NCBI RefSeq assembly: GCF_964204645.1
Contig: NC_134026.1
Location: forward strand, 8,629,450-8,693,449
Reading direction: 5' to 3'
DNA from: Tubulanus polymorphus
Taxonomy: Eukaryota; Nemertea; Palaeonemertea; Tubulaniformes; Tubulanidae
DNA length: 64,000 nucleotides
Positions 24,592 to 34,468 of the stretch are shown piece after piece (position 1 is the first letter of the stretch; every line of letters begins with the position of its first letter). A program made the translations under genes and the position numbers. Below the pieces are notes generated by a model. The model saw only the letters and a list, made by a program, of their open reading frames with translations. It made no database searches and was not told the origin of the DNA.

Positions 24592-27500
24592 ATGGATATG
24601 AATGATCACTCGGCGAATGTTACGATGACGGAATCAACGACTCGAATGAATTTGAATCCCAACTCAACCCTTCCTCCGGGTGATGCGGCCGCCTTACCGA
24701 TGCCAATACTGTTCGTTATCGGCGCAATATTGTCAGTATGCGCCGTGGCAGCCGTTCTGGGCAACGCGCTGATTCTATTCATTTTAGTCAGGTAAGCGTA
24801 TTGAAAATTTTTCTGAAACCCGTGTAATATATTTTTCAATATGCAAGCAATGTACGTCAGATGTATCGATTTGCGGAAATGGAAGATTAGATTCTGTGGT
24901 CAGTTGTCCAAAATTTTGTTCAAGAAAACTTCTGCTTCAATCACCGCGCAGCTTGTTATAGTTACCGCCATGTGGAGACAATCGAACAAGCCTGACATTA
25001 TCTGACGTTTTACTCTAAACCTCTAACTTTCGAATAACTGACTCCGGGCTTGTTATCGTTGTTGTCTATTTTCCGCGCAGTAACAGTGTATTATCTCACA
25101 GTCGGGAGTTCTATTGTGAGGAAACAGGTCACTTCGCAATAGATATCGTCACAACGTCCATTCACAAAACAAGTCAGAGCCGTGCAATAACATCAACCGA
25201 TTTGCACACTTTACAGCAGTCAAGAGATATAAACATAATAACGAAATACGCGTTTGTTGAATGAAAAACTTAATGAGTGAAAAAATATATTTCTCTCTGA
25301 AAACAAAATAATTTTTTAATACAAATAAATAGTTTAAGGCATTCTCAGCACTAAATTTATAATTTCTCAGAAAACTCTTCTCAGAAAAATTTCTTTTAAA
25401 TATCATCCATAAAATCTGTTAGGATATCGAAATTCGGGATATTTCCATCGCAGAACTTCAGCAAATCTGCATCCGATATTTCACAGTAACGCTCGTCGAA
25501 CAGGCCGAACTGAGATGAAGACTTATTTAGTAGTTTTTCAGCCTGTTGTACTGATTTCACGAGGGAACTGTCGTCTATTCCGTTGTCGTCGAAAAACTTT
25601 GTTAGTTTTTCTTGCGGATCTGCGGGGCCATACAATATGAAATCGTTTTCAGCAAATTCATCTGCTGACAGGCAAAAATTGTTGTAATCTGGGATAGGTA
25701 GTAATGCTCTCTGCGGTGTCTGTATTTCATTGATGTCAGCAGGTGTGTCTAATAAGTGGCTGATTTCTGCGTGTTGTTCATTGCTTGTTTTCTTATATGC
25801 TCTAACAGCAGTTGACCGGTGTCCTGTTCGTTGCATAATTAACTGCTCGTCGATTCCTTCTCGAAACAACTGGGTTGCAGTAGTAACCTTGCCACTATGA
25901 CCGGTGAAGTGACCAGCAAAACCAGCTTCTTGCACCATATTTGGTATATAACTTGCGAACTTATTAACGCCAACGGCTGTAGTGAGAAACGGATATCTCC
26001 TTCAAACAGCGATTCCAATGGCCTTCTATAAAACCTTCCGAAAGGTGGTATTTTTGACAAGTAGAAATAGAGAATCTTGTACACGCTGTATAAATTGTCG
26101 CTGATGTCATACTGTTTGATATTTTTCATTTCAATGTGTCGTTGAGATAATCCGCCACTTGTATTTTTTGAGTTCTTGCCCTGGAATCTGATAAATCTGC
26201 CGCCGTCGTCTTCACCGAAACTAAACTGCTCTACGTCCAGGTTTAAGTGCTCATCTCGTGATCTTAAGCCGAAGACTTTGCAAGCATAAGAATACACAGT
26301 TCTACTAAGGGCCAATGAACTGCTGATCCCCAATAATCCTTTTTCCTACAGAACACGTTCTTGTTCTTGGGTGATAGGTTCTGCTTGGCGTTTATTAAGA
26401 GTTATCGCGGCCGTTAAACTCTTCATCTCAGCGTCAAGAACTTGGCGAAATCGAAAGAAGTAATTGTTACTACTGTCAATGAAATTGAACTCGGCTCTTC
26501 CACATTCAAATCTTACGTAACGTTGGATGCCAGCCACAATCGAATACAACGTTTTTGGGGGATATTTATCTCCATCCTGTTTCCGTATCTCTAGTACAAA
26601 ATAGCAGAGCAGCTCATAAAATTTTCCAGCAGTTATGTATTTTAGTTGCTGGATTCCTGGTATTATTGGCTGTCCCATCTGCCTCGCATTGTTTCTTTCA
26701 TTGCTCCAGTCAGTCCATATCTTTTTTGCCCAGTTTGTTGTCCGCTGGGTGTTTCTGGGCACACCAGTATTTATTTTCGCAGATATGTCCTTCTCAGAGA
26801 CACATCCAAATCGCGACATCGCTCAAACGCTGTGCTATTGTCAAATGCGGTGCAATCGATTCGTAAAGGCTGTAAAGTGTAGCGATATCAATGAAAATGC
26901 ATGGGTCAAAACGCTTTTCAAAGGGTGTGAGATAAATAGGCTATTGCACGTTGGAAATCTCGGCGCTAACGCGCCTCGATTTCCACCGTGCAATAACCTA
27001 CACATAGTTGCCGAAGTACGTAATTAATACCGATCACAAATTCATACAAAAGTCAGATATGATTTTAGCATTCTTTGCCTTTATGGGCGGTATAGGGTTC
27101 AACAGTTTTCTGATGGAACGTTAATTCTAGAGCCAAACTTTACCGTTATTTGCGTAACTAGATGGTTCACCCAGTTCCAGACTGTTTGCGTCCAGTTCCA
27201 CTATTATTAGAATAGAGTGGAATAGAATCGCAATTGAAAAGTTTTCGTTAAAAAGTTTGAAGTTAGATTAAAATTAGTTAGTTTGTCAATTTTCAACTAC
27301 TAAGCAGTGAAATTAACTGGATGAAGGACATGATTTGTCGGATGTTAAGCGCTTCTGGCAGACGTGACGATCTGTAATCAAATTGCCACTATCGATTAGT
27401 TAGCTGATTTGTTTATGCGGCTCTAAGAGATTTGTACGTACGTCTGATTTCGCAATATCAGGAGTCCCTGTTAGGCCGTATTATAATCCTAATACCATAG

Positions 27501-30138
27501 CATAATCAGTCGAGACGCTCACTGTAGTCGTCTGGGCCCGGTTCAATAGTCAATAAGGCTGAGATTTAAGGCCAGTTTAAGACCATCTTAGCTCTATGGG
27601 CAATCTAACAACTTAAGACCAGCCTTAAGATATAAGACCACTTTTCGACATGGAACCGGCCCAGGATCTAATCTCACGGAAAAGTTTACCTGAAATTCTT
27701 GGTTCAATGTTTTGTTCGTAAAAAATCTCAACGATTTTTGAATGACCATTCTGATCTCATTGCCCGGAAAGCATTCGCGTTGACGCATGTGAATTTCATT
27801 TGCTTAAAACGCGCGAAAGGGCGTTACCACTATTCTATAGATTATATTTCCCTAGATTTACGTACATTTAACAATCCGTATCATTTCAAGGAATTTTTTG
27901 TTAAGATTTTGGACTTAAGTTTGTTTGATTGGTTGAAGAACCAAAACGAATCTAATCTAAGGCCCCAAAAAAATGAAACCTTGTTTTCATTTCACCTCTT
28001 GTGTAAGCCAAAAGAGGGCGAAGGTATCATGAAGAAACACCCACAATATCAATTCAACTAGTTATTGTTTTTCTTTCTTAGTCCTGGAACTACTTAACCG
28101 GATTTTTACACTTGGGCCGGATTGTGCGCATCGTGACGGATACAACTGGCAGGGTCGTAGAGACCAACTAACATAGCTGCGTCATCGTTTTTCTTTTGCT
28201 TATTTTGATATTTTAATATTCTAGTCTTCAACTGCGTGTTCATTTTACACCAGTAATAAGATTCATTTCTTAATTTTTCAGACACAGATGTTTTTCTGGC
28301 TATACACATTACCTGACTGTAAACCTAGCCGGTTGTGACCTGGCTCAAGCTTTGTTCGTAGCGCCTATGGTTGCAGGAGCTTGTTTTAAAGGAAAATGGA
28401 TAAGTGGGGAATTTGGTGAGCTTACGACTGTTGTATTCATTCGATTCCATTCAATGTTTCGTTTATCATAAAATCTTACACGCATTGTGGATGATATGAA
28501 TTTCAAGGCTAAAAAATGACACCTTGATTCTCATAATCGGCCGGGTCACTTGTAAACTGCCATAGAATTTGTAATCAGTTCTTTTCTATAACTGCCGGGT
28601 CTGTTATTGTAAGCTGGATGGCCATTTCTTGTTTTAAAAAAGTAATACACATGCGGCCGGCCGGGTCAACTTTTTTTAGCTCAGCAGAAATGAGAAACAA
28701 GGTATCAATTTTTCAGCCTTAGGCGATAATGAAAAAGAATGCTAAACGATTATGTGTAAAAAGTAACCACGAATATCTAATATCAACAAGTCAACTGGGA
28801 GATGGCGAAAACGGAATAGATTTAGATATTCATGGCCCAAATGCCTTGTCTGTAGATCTGCCGATAATTGTGGCTAATGAATGCGATGAAATGAATATTC
28901 TAAATTGGGCTTCCGTGTGGATATTCTCAAATTGGGTGGACATTTCATTCACATCGTTGAAGATGCAGATTTTCCTATCTAGGGCACACCGTTACAGTTA
29001 ATGAGATTTGGCCTTCAATCTATTCATAACTACTATGCGTTGGTTCTGTCTGGAGTCGATGTACATAACATCATCAATGGCGTTCCCTTCAAAACAACAA
29101 TATTACATCCTGTGAATTCTTGCATTTAACTTGTAATTAGATATTTCATAACTCTTATTTCATACTTGGTAAATTTTGATAATTTGAGAGGATGTGCCCT
29201 ACGTCATCAATCGGGGCTAGACTGGTTGCCGGTCAATTCAATTATCGATATATTCAAATTCACATAACTTTATTGATCCCTGATATTATGTAATTATATG
29301 TTATATTATTCATTTACGATAATGCGTTATTTTTCAAGGTATCAATAAACGTTCAAGTTTGTTTTCTTGTACTAAAGTCTACTCCGCTCGGGGGGGGGGG
29401 GGGGATTTTTATCGGTACCGCTCTCCGGATATTGAGTGACAGATATTTTCCCGAGTAAAATTCCGGCTGTTTAACTAAGGCATATTTAGCGTATTTCCCT
29501 GCTTAATATATTTCATAACGCTCACAGATCATGTTTGAATTTAGTTAAGAAATTCTGTCTTATTCAAAAAGCGCCTGTATGAGTCGAGAGAATAGATGTA
29601 AATCTTAGGCCAATTCCAGTCATGTTTCCAGTCCAATCTAGTTTGATACACGTGTATCTAGAAAATTTTGACAGTCCCGGGGCTGGCGCTATAACGAGCT
29701 TTGACTGTAGTTCCCTTGATATTCCCGATGGTGGCTCAGGGATGTAGGGAGGGTTTCGGGGGTCTTGACTTCCCACCTTCCCAATGAAGATGCCATTCTT
29801 TCAAGGCTCGATAATTAAAACAGGTTGATTCGATTTTAATTCAAATGTAGAAGAAACCGAGTTAAGTATAAACTCTTCTAGCGAACCCGTTTCTCGTGGA
29901 ATCCTCGCTTGTCCAGGCCCATCCAGTTTTGATGGAATTTTGAAAAATTTTGAAAATTAGATAAAACAACAAAAGCTGATATTGGAGTGGAAATGGATGG
30001 AATTCCTTCTAAGCACCTTGTCCTCAAAAGCTTTGCTTCAGCTTTTTTTTGCAAATTGTCCTTGAATTAAGTGAGTTCGGAACCTATCGTGAGAACTAAC
30101 AATTAAGTGTTGACAAGTAAGTCAGTTTTTTTAAAACG

Positions 30139-30231
<93 letters not shown>

Positions 30232-31939
30232 TTTCAATATAGAACTTTTCATTTCTGGCTGAATTTATCGTAGCAGGGGCGGATCCAGGGGGATGGGTAG
30301 ACAGTATTGGAAGGAAATTTAAGGGCACCTTTCTGATCTTAGGACACACCCAGTATCCAGGTCAATGCGAGCGCCGAAGGCGCGAAGTCCTTAGATGGGG
30401 GTCTGGGGTCATTTTGAAAATATGGTACCATTTAAAGGCTTTTAGAGGGCTTCTAGAGGCTAGCAGAGCAATCCAGAATAAACGAATTCGAGACAAGATT
30501 TCAACAGATGCGGATAAAAAATGAAGCTGGCGAACCCATGAAAGAATGGTTGTCCCCAACTTCGCCTAGTGCCCCTATAATCTTTAAAAGTGCCCCTTAA
30601 CAATTATACAGAATACGGCTAAGTGCCCCTTCATTGTTAACAATCGGCAAAAATTGCCTCGTCTTCATATTTATCCTTATGTCGTGTGCCATCTTCCAAA
30701 CCAAAAGTGCCCCTAAAATTTTAAAAATTAGGTAAAAAAGTGCCCTTTTCTTCAACATTTTCCGCGTATAGTGCCCTCTTCTAAAGTACGAGTGCCCCTT
30801 TAGCCCTCCCTGAAAATGCAAGGACAAGGTGCCCTCATCTAAAGCATGAGTGCCCCTTGCAAAAGGAAAGTGCCCTTTTTAATTTAACATGATTAAATGC
30901 TTTACAAATATGATTATCTCTCCTCACTTTCTCGGCAGCAGTATATACCGATTAATTTTATAATTATGCCCGGATTACGGACACGGAATTAGCGGTTGCT
31001 GAAATAATGCCGTCAAAAATATTGCCGGTGAAATTTCGAAGGGCACTTAAAAATTCTAGACCGTATTGGGCAATACGGCTAATACGGTCTGGATCCGCCC
31101 CTGCGTAGGATTTCTCTCGTTGTGAATCTGTATATATTTCTATGTACTTTCTTTTATTAGGTTGCTCGGTCGATGGCTTTTCGATGACAATGTTGGGATT
31201 CATTTCGATATATTCGACGATGGGGATCGCGCTGGATCGCTGCTTCGCTATCAAAACTTCATATAAACCTATGAAAGGAAAACTATCCGTCTCCAGGCAG
31301 ATGGCTGTTGTATTTGCTGTTTGGTCAGCGGGGTTTATCTGGGCTATGCCCCCGCTAGTAGGCATTTGCGGTTACGCGAGTGAGGTTACACCCGTTTCCT
31401 GTTCATATGATTTTCTGAACAAGGAGAAATCGTGCGTCTCGTTTATAATATCCGCTGTCGTCGCGGGATTCATCATTCCACTTACAGCTACGTTATTTAC
31501 GTTCCATAAAGTATACAGCGCGGTCGTCGAGTATCAAGATCGAATTCGCGAAACCGACTTCAAGAAAGGGCTTCGTTCTAAAGGGCGCTGGAAACGCCGT
31601 AAGATGGCGCTCGCCACTGATTTAGCCCGAATGTCTATAGCCTCAATGGCGTTGTTCTGTGCATCGTGGTTGCCCTACACGATCTTCGCTCTTGTCACCA
31701 TGTTTTACCACTCGCCATCTTCATTTTCATGGCTCTCGGCTCTACCGCCGATTCTCGCTAAGATATCCACCATACTGCATCCGGTAATGTTCGGACTGCT
31801 CGACCATAAAGTTCGGAAACGCATATACTCGATTTTCTGCATGAAAAGAGGCCCCGCATCCATTTATAACTCAACAGAAGAGCAATACGTTTTTGCAAGT
31901 TTGGATGTCAGTAGATCCGAGGATTCCTCATTGCAATAG
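24592..31939 (+). CDS. Divergent opsin, three exons
   Basis: Exons: 24592-24791, 28282-28415, 31161-31939; GT-AG, phases 2 and 1, 370 residues. The N-terminus has N-glycosylation sites at N9 and N24. TM1 has GN at 57-58, TM2 NLAGCDLA with D86, and the TM3 start Cys113 pairs with Cys192. TM4 has W166 and TM6 SWLPY at 280-284. TM7 holds the retinal Schiff-base lysine K312 in LAKIST, the residue that separates opsins from other GPCRs. Glu186 lies six residues before Cys192, matching the E181 counterion site. Asp116, three after Cys113, falls at the vertebrate E113 counterion position. Atypical features: DRC (137-139) for DRY, HPVMF (318-322) for NPxxY, and DHK where r-opsins have HPK and c-opsins NKQ. 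These place it outside classic r- and c-opsins; it may be a xenopsin or a tetraopsin-like lineage, which I cannot settle by eye. Introns of 3.5 and 2.7 kb hold a Crypton remnant and a hAT-like element. An AATAAA at 32398 could be the poly(A) signal. Confidence 0.88.
25396..26819 (-). pseudogene. Broken Crypton-type tyrosine recombinase (DUF3504-like) in opsin intron 1
   Basis: Read on the - strand from 26819, the product starts with a DUF3504/ZMYM-type N-terminal segment (NTQRTTNWAKKIWTDWSNER and a following IRKQDGDKYPPKTLYSIVAG stretch). It continues across a TAG at about 26345 (ERVL, stop, EKGLLG, probably TGG to TAG) into the recombinase core. A frameshift near 25975-25995 separates this from the last part, which contains HFTGHSGK, EQLIMQRTGHRS and the likely nucleophile Tyr in VRAYKK. 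The usual HxxR arginine appears as Lys. DUF3504 proteins derive from Crypton tyrosine recombinases. With one stop, one frameshift and a substituted catalytic residue it should be inactive. Its antisense position within an intron is typical of a transposon insertion. Confidence 0.75.
26940..27001. repeat. Short palindrome next to the Crypton remnant
   Basis: CTATTGCACGTTGGAAATC pairs with GATTTCCACCGTGCAATAA around a GCGCTAACGCGCC loop. The CGTGCAATAAC part also occurs at 25181 on the far side of the recombinase, so the motif flanks it. Whether it belongs to the element is unclear. Confidence 0.45.
27533..27664. mobile_element. Palindromic MITE, family 1, copy 2 (opsin intron 1)
   Basis: The ends are TGGGCCCGGTTCAATAGTC and CATGGAACCGGCCCAG; the interior has AGACCAGCCTTAAG-type repeats as in copies at 14615 and 43476. 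Confidence 0.65.
29040..29360. repeat. Dispersed repeat, family 2, copy 2 (opsin intron 2)
   Basis: It shares GGAGTCGATGTACATAACAT, the GGTAAATTTTGATAATTTGA block and GACTGGTTGCCGGTCAATTC with 23255-23480, and continues into a TATTCAAATTCACATAACTT region that matches 62150-62170. Confidence 0.6.
30143..30229. repeat. (AT)n microsatellite in opsin intron 2
   Basis: An uninterrupted TA dinucleotide run of about 87 bp. It creates a spurious Tyr-Ile ORF on the - strand. The length is likely polymorphic and collapse-prone in assemblies. Confidence 0.95.
30269..31108. mobile_element. hAT-like non-autonomous element ending 52 bp before opsin exon 3
   Basis: Ends are CAGGGGCGGATCCAG (from 30274) and CTGGATCCGCCCCTG (to 31103), perfect 15-bp inverted repeats. 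Directly outside both lie copies of CGTAG (30269-30273, 31104-31108), an apparent 5-bp target duplication. The interior repeats GTGCCCCTT/AAGTGCCC motifs and has no transposase. Fragments with the same end are at 35848 and 47289. Confidence 0.78.
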
Positions 31940-33420
31940 ATTCAACCAAAATTCATAAAGACTAGTCTTTATGAATATTTCGATTCAACGCATAGTGTAA
32001 TATGACCATCCAATCTTTGACCACACACTGTGGACGGACTCACACACAGTGGGCTTCTCTATTTGACCACACTCAGTGGACGACCACACCTAGCAGGCAA
32101 CTCCCGGGAAACAGCCTCCAGACTGCACACAGAAAGTCCCTCAAAGACTTTCATGGTAACAAAGCCAAGCCGTAAACAACCACAACGTACAAGCACGTCT
32201 AATAGCGTGGAAAACCAAAGCCAAACTGATTTCTTCCGTCTGTCCGCAGCCCGACGTACTGAGAATACGTATATATATATATGACGTATCAACTCGGAGC
32301 CATCCCCTTCGCCTGCCTCCGGGCAAAATTCAGCCTTGAACTTCTTATGCGTACAGCACACACCTTGCACTGAAAAGAAGAAACCGATATAGAATCTAAT
32401 AAAGTTGCTCTCTTGCTTATCTTGTAAATGATTCCCGTGGGCAAAAACTGGATCATAAAATCGAAGTTCATCAAAATTTTCTTCAGTAATTAATGAAGCA
32501 AGAAGCACTTCCGCCATTAGCGAAATGTGGAGAGATTGCTAATTCGGGTCTATACAATTCATATACCGACAAACGATATCAGCATTATGTAGTGGAATGT
32601 ATCAGTACAAATATAATACAATCCGTCAATTTTGTCCCCAGCACGTCCTAAAAGCCGTAAAAATATATATTTAATGTATGTATATTTAAGCATATATTCT
32701 TCTATATGCTTTAACGAAATCTACGTCATTTTACCTTTCTGTTTCAATTTTTTATCGAGCCATTTTCACTTCCCAAAGCAATTATCGCGGGTCATTAATG
32801 TACAACACTATTTACATCCTATTTCTAGGACCCGATCTGATCGTCGTAGCTAATCAGCGACGAGTTATGCGTCACCTTTAGACTCGGTGATGATCTAGTC
32901 GTTGTCGTCGACCTGAGTTCACTAGATCGTGAGACGGACGGACCTACGAGCAATTATCTCAACTGTTGAGACGATTGCTCGTATATAGGTGAGACAAATG
33001 ATTCGGCAATCAACGGTCATGTTTACTACTGCTGTTTGGGTCGTAAGTCGACCTGAGCTTAGCTTAAAGATAAGTCAGATTTAGGGAGATCTCCTGAAAA
33101 AATTCGATTCACTATCTGTGTATATAGTATAATACAATGGGTATAATACAATGTATATTCTATGCTTCGAATTATTTTTGGTCTGTGGAGATTTTCGATC
33201 AAATCTTGTACGTACAACAAATATTGATATTTAATCTAACTAAATTCATTTTCTATACATTAAAGTCTAACCTATTTGTGTCAGAATTATGAAAATATCT
33301 TTGATTCGTACTCACAATAGATCTTAAAAAAATGAATTGTACCTGTAACAAAGACTTTGGATATCTCTGGATCGAAGTTGAATTGATTTTTCCAATACTG
33401 TTACGCGAGAAGACACCCCA
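31940..33420. other. Opsin 3'UTR and intergenic DNA
   Basis: After the opsin stop there is a short inverted repeat (CATAAAGACTAGTCTTTATG, 31956-31975), which could form a hairpin in the 3'UTR. CACACTGTGGACGGACTCAC-type near-repeats (32022-32090) follow. An AATAAA is at 32398. Another hairpin, GAGCAATTATCTCAAC/GTTGAGACGATTGCTC, lies at 32949-32981. No coding gene is seen. ORFs overlapping on both strands at 32030-32517 are mutually exclusive and unrecognised. Confidence 0.45.
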
Positions 33421-33503
33421 GTACACTCTCAGACAGTCAGTATGCTCAGACAGTCAGTACTCTCAGACGGTCAGTACACTCTCAGACAGTCAGTACACTC
33501 TCA
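33421..33503 (+). repeat. Short minisatellite just upstream of GPCR start
   Basis: Four to five copies of CTCAGACAGTCAGTAC with 0-4 nt spacers end 17 nt before the GPCR ATG at 33521. They would fall in the 5'UTR or the core promoter. Confidence 0.85.
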
Positions 33504-33520
33504 TCTGATCCCCAAGAATC

Positions 33521-34468
33521 ATGAATTCTTCTGAGATGCAAATTGGTCGAGCTTACAGCAGTAACATGGTTCTCATGTCTGTGGTAAACAAGTCTGGAAT
33601 GTATCGCACTGTGACACTGGTAATTCTATCAGTCGTGTTCCTGTTGGGAGTCTTCGGAAATTCAGCTACGTTCTTGATAATGACAAGTCGCAAATTTCGC
33701 AGGTTATCTTACGCTAATTATCTCATAGTTTTATCTCTCAGTGATTCTATATACTGCATTAGTATAACTTTGATGCCTGTTTTACAGTTTTTTCTCTTGC
33801 ATTTAAGAACAGGTCCTGTATTGTTGATGAATTCACTGATCAGTTGTCAAATATATTATTTTGTAGTGACGCTGGCCGGCTGTAATAGTTCATGGTTTAT
33901 AGTAGCTATGTCTTTAGAACGTGCGGCAGTTGTGCTCTTCCCGTTCACATCTCGTTTGATATGTACACCGAGATTCGCTAGATTCACTATATTGATAATT
34001 ACTACAGTGAATGTACTGTTTCTATATCTTGCAGCGGCTTTGTTGATGCACTTCGACTTTTTGTTTGGTTGTTATTTTCAATTAGTTTACCAAATAATAT
34101 ATTTCATCGTAATTGTTGTCTACGTTTACGTTATACCGTTAACTTTGATCATTTTGTCAAATTCTGTAATAATATTTCAGTTATTCAGAGGTTCAAAAAT
34201 GGTTTCGTCTGATCAGAAAACTACAAAATCAAAACGTACAACAATAATGCTTGTAACAGTTTCACTCGCATTCGCAATATTCACACTTCCGACCACTGTT
34301 ACTTCATTGTTACCAATCTCACCAGAAAAGAGAGAATTTCTATATGACATTTTCAATCAGCTCTTTATGTGTAACTATGTGGTAAATTTCTATATATATC
34401 TTTTGCTGGGACGAGAAATCCGTGAATATTTCTTTATGAAAATCCGCTGTAGAAATTCAGTCAAATAA
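33521..34468 (+). CDS. Intact single-exon rhodopsin-like GPCR, orphan
   Basis: This is a seven-helix plasma-membrane receptor of 315 residues with one uninterrupted frame. N-glycosylation candidates occur in the N-terminus (NSS at 2-4, NKS). TM1 contains GVFGNS, TM2 LSLSDS (Asp2.50 kept), TM3 ends SLERAAVVLFP, so ERA replaces DRY. Cysteines at the top of TM3 (LISCQIYY) and in the second extracellular loop (FGCYF) can form the conserved disulphide. TM6 follows a Lys-rich loop (TTKSKRTT) but lacks the CWxP signature (FTLPTTV), and TM7 reads VVNFYIYLLLG where NPxxY is usual. Short loops and absence of introns match lineage-expanded invertebrate orphan receptors, perhaps peptide or chemosensory. 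The ligand is unknown. The decayed receptor at 19018 shares the ER-VVLFP motif and the VNF-Y variant of TM7, so the two are probably members of one family. Confidence 0.88.
   Translation: MNSSEMQIGRAYSSNMVLMSVVNKSGMYRTVTLVILSVVFLLGVFGNSATFLIMTSRKFRRLSYANYLIVLSLSDSIYCISITLMPVLQFFLLHLRTGPVLLMNSLISCQIYYFVVTLAGCNSSWFIVAMSLERAAVVLFPFTSRLICTPRFARFTILIITTVNVLFLYLAAALLMHFDFLFGCYFQLVYQIIYFIVIVVYVYVIPLTLIILSNSVIIFQLFRGSKMVSSDQKTTKSKRTTIMLVTVSLAFAIFTLPTTVTSLLPISPEKREFLYDIFNQLFMCNYVVNFYIYLLLGREIREYFFMKIRCRNSVK

Noticed and set aside
30140-30349. Tyr-Ile repeat ORF on - strand
   Set aside because: Product of the (AT)n microsatellite.
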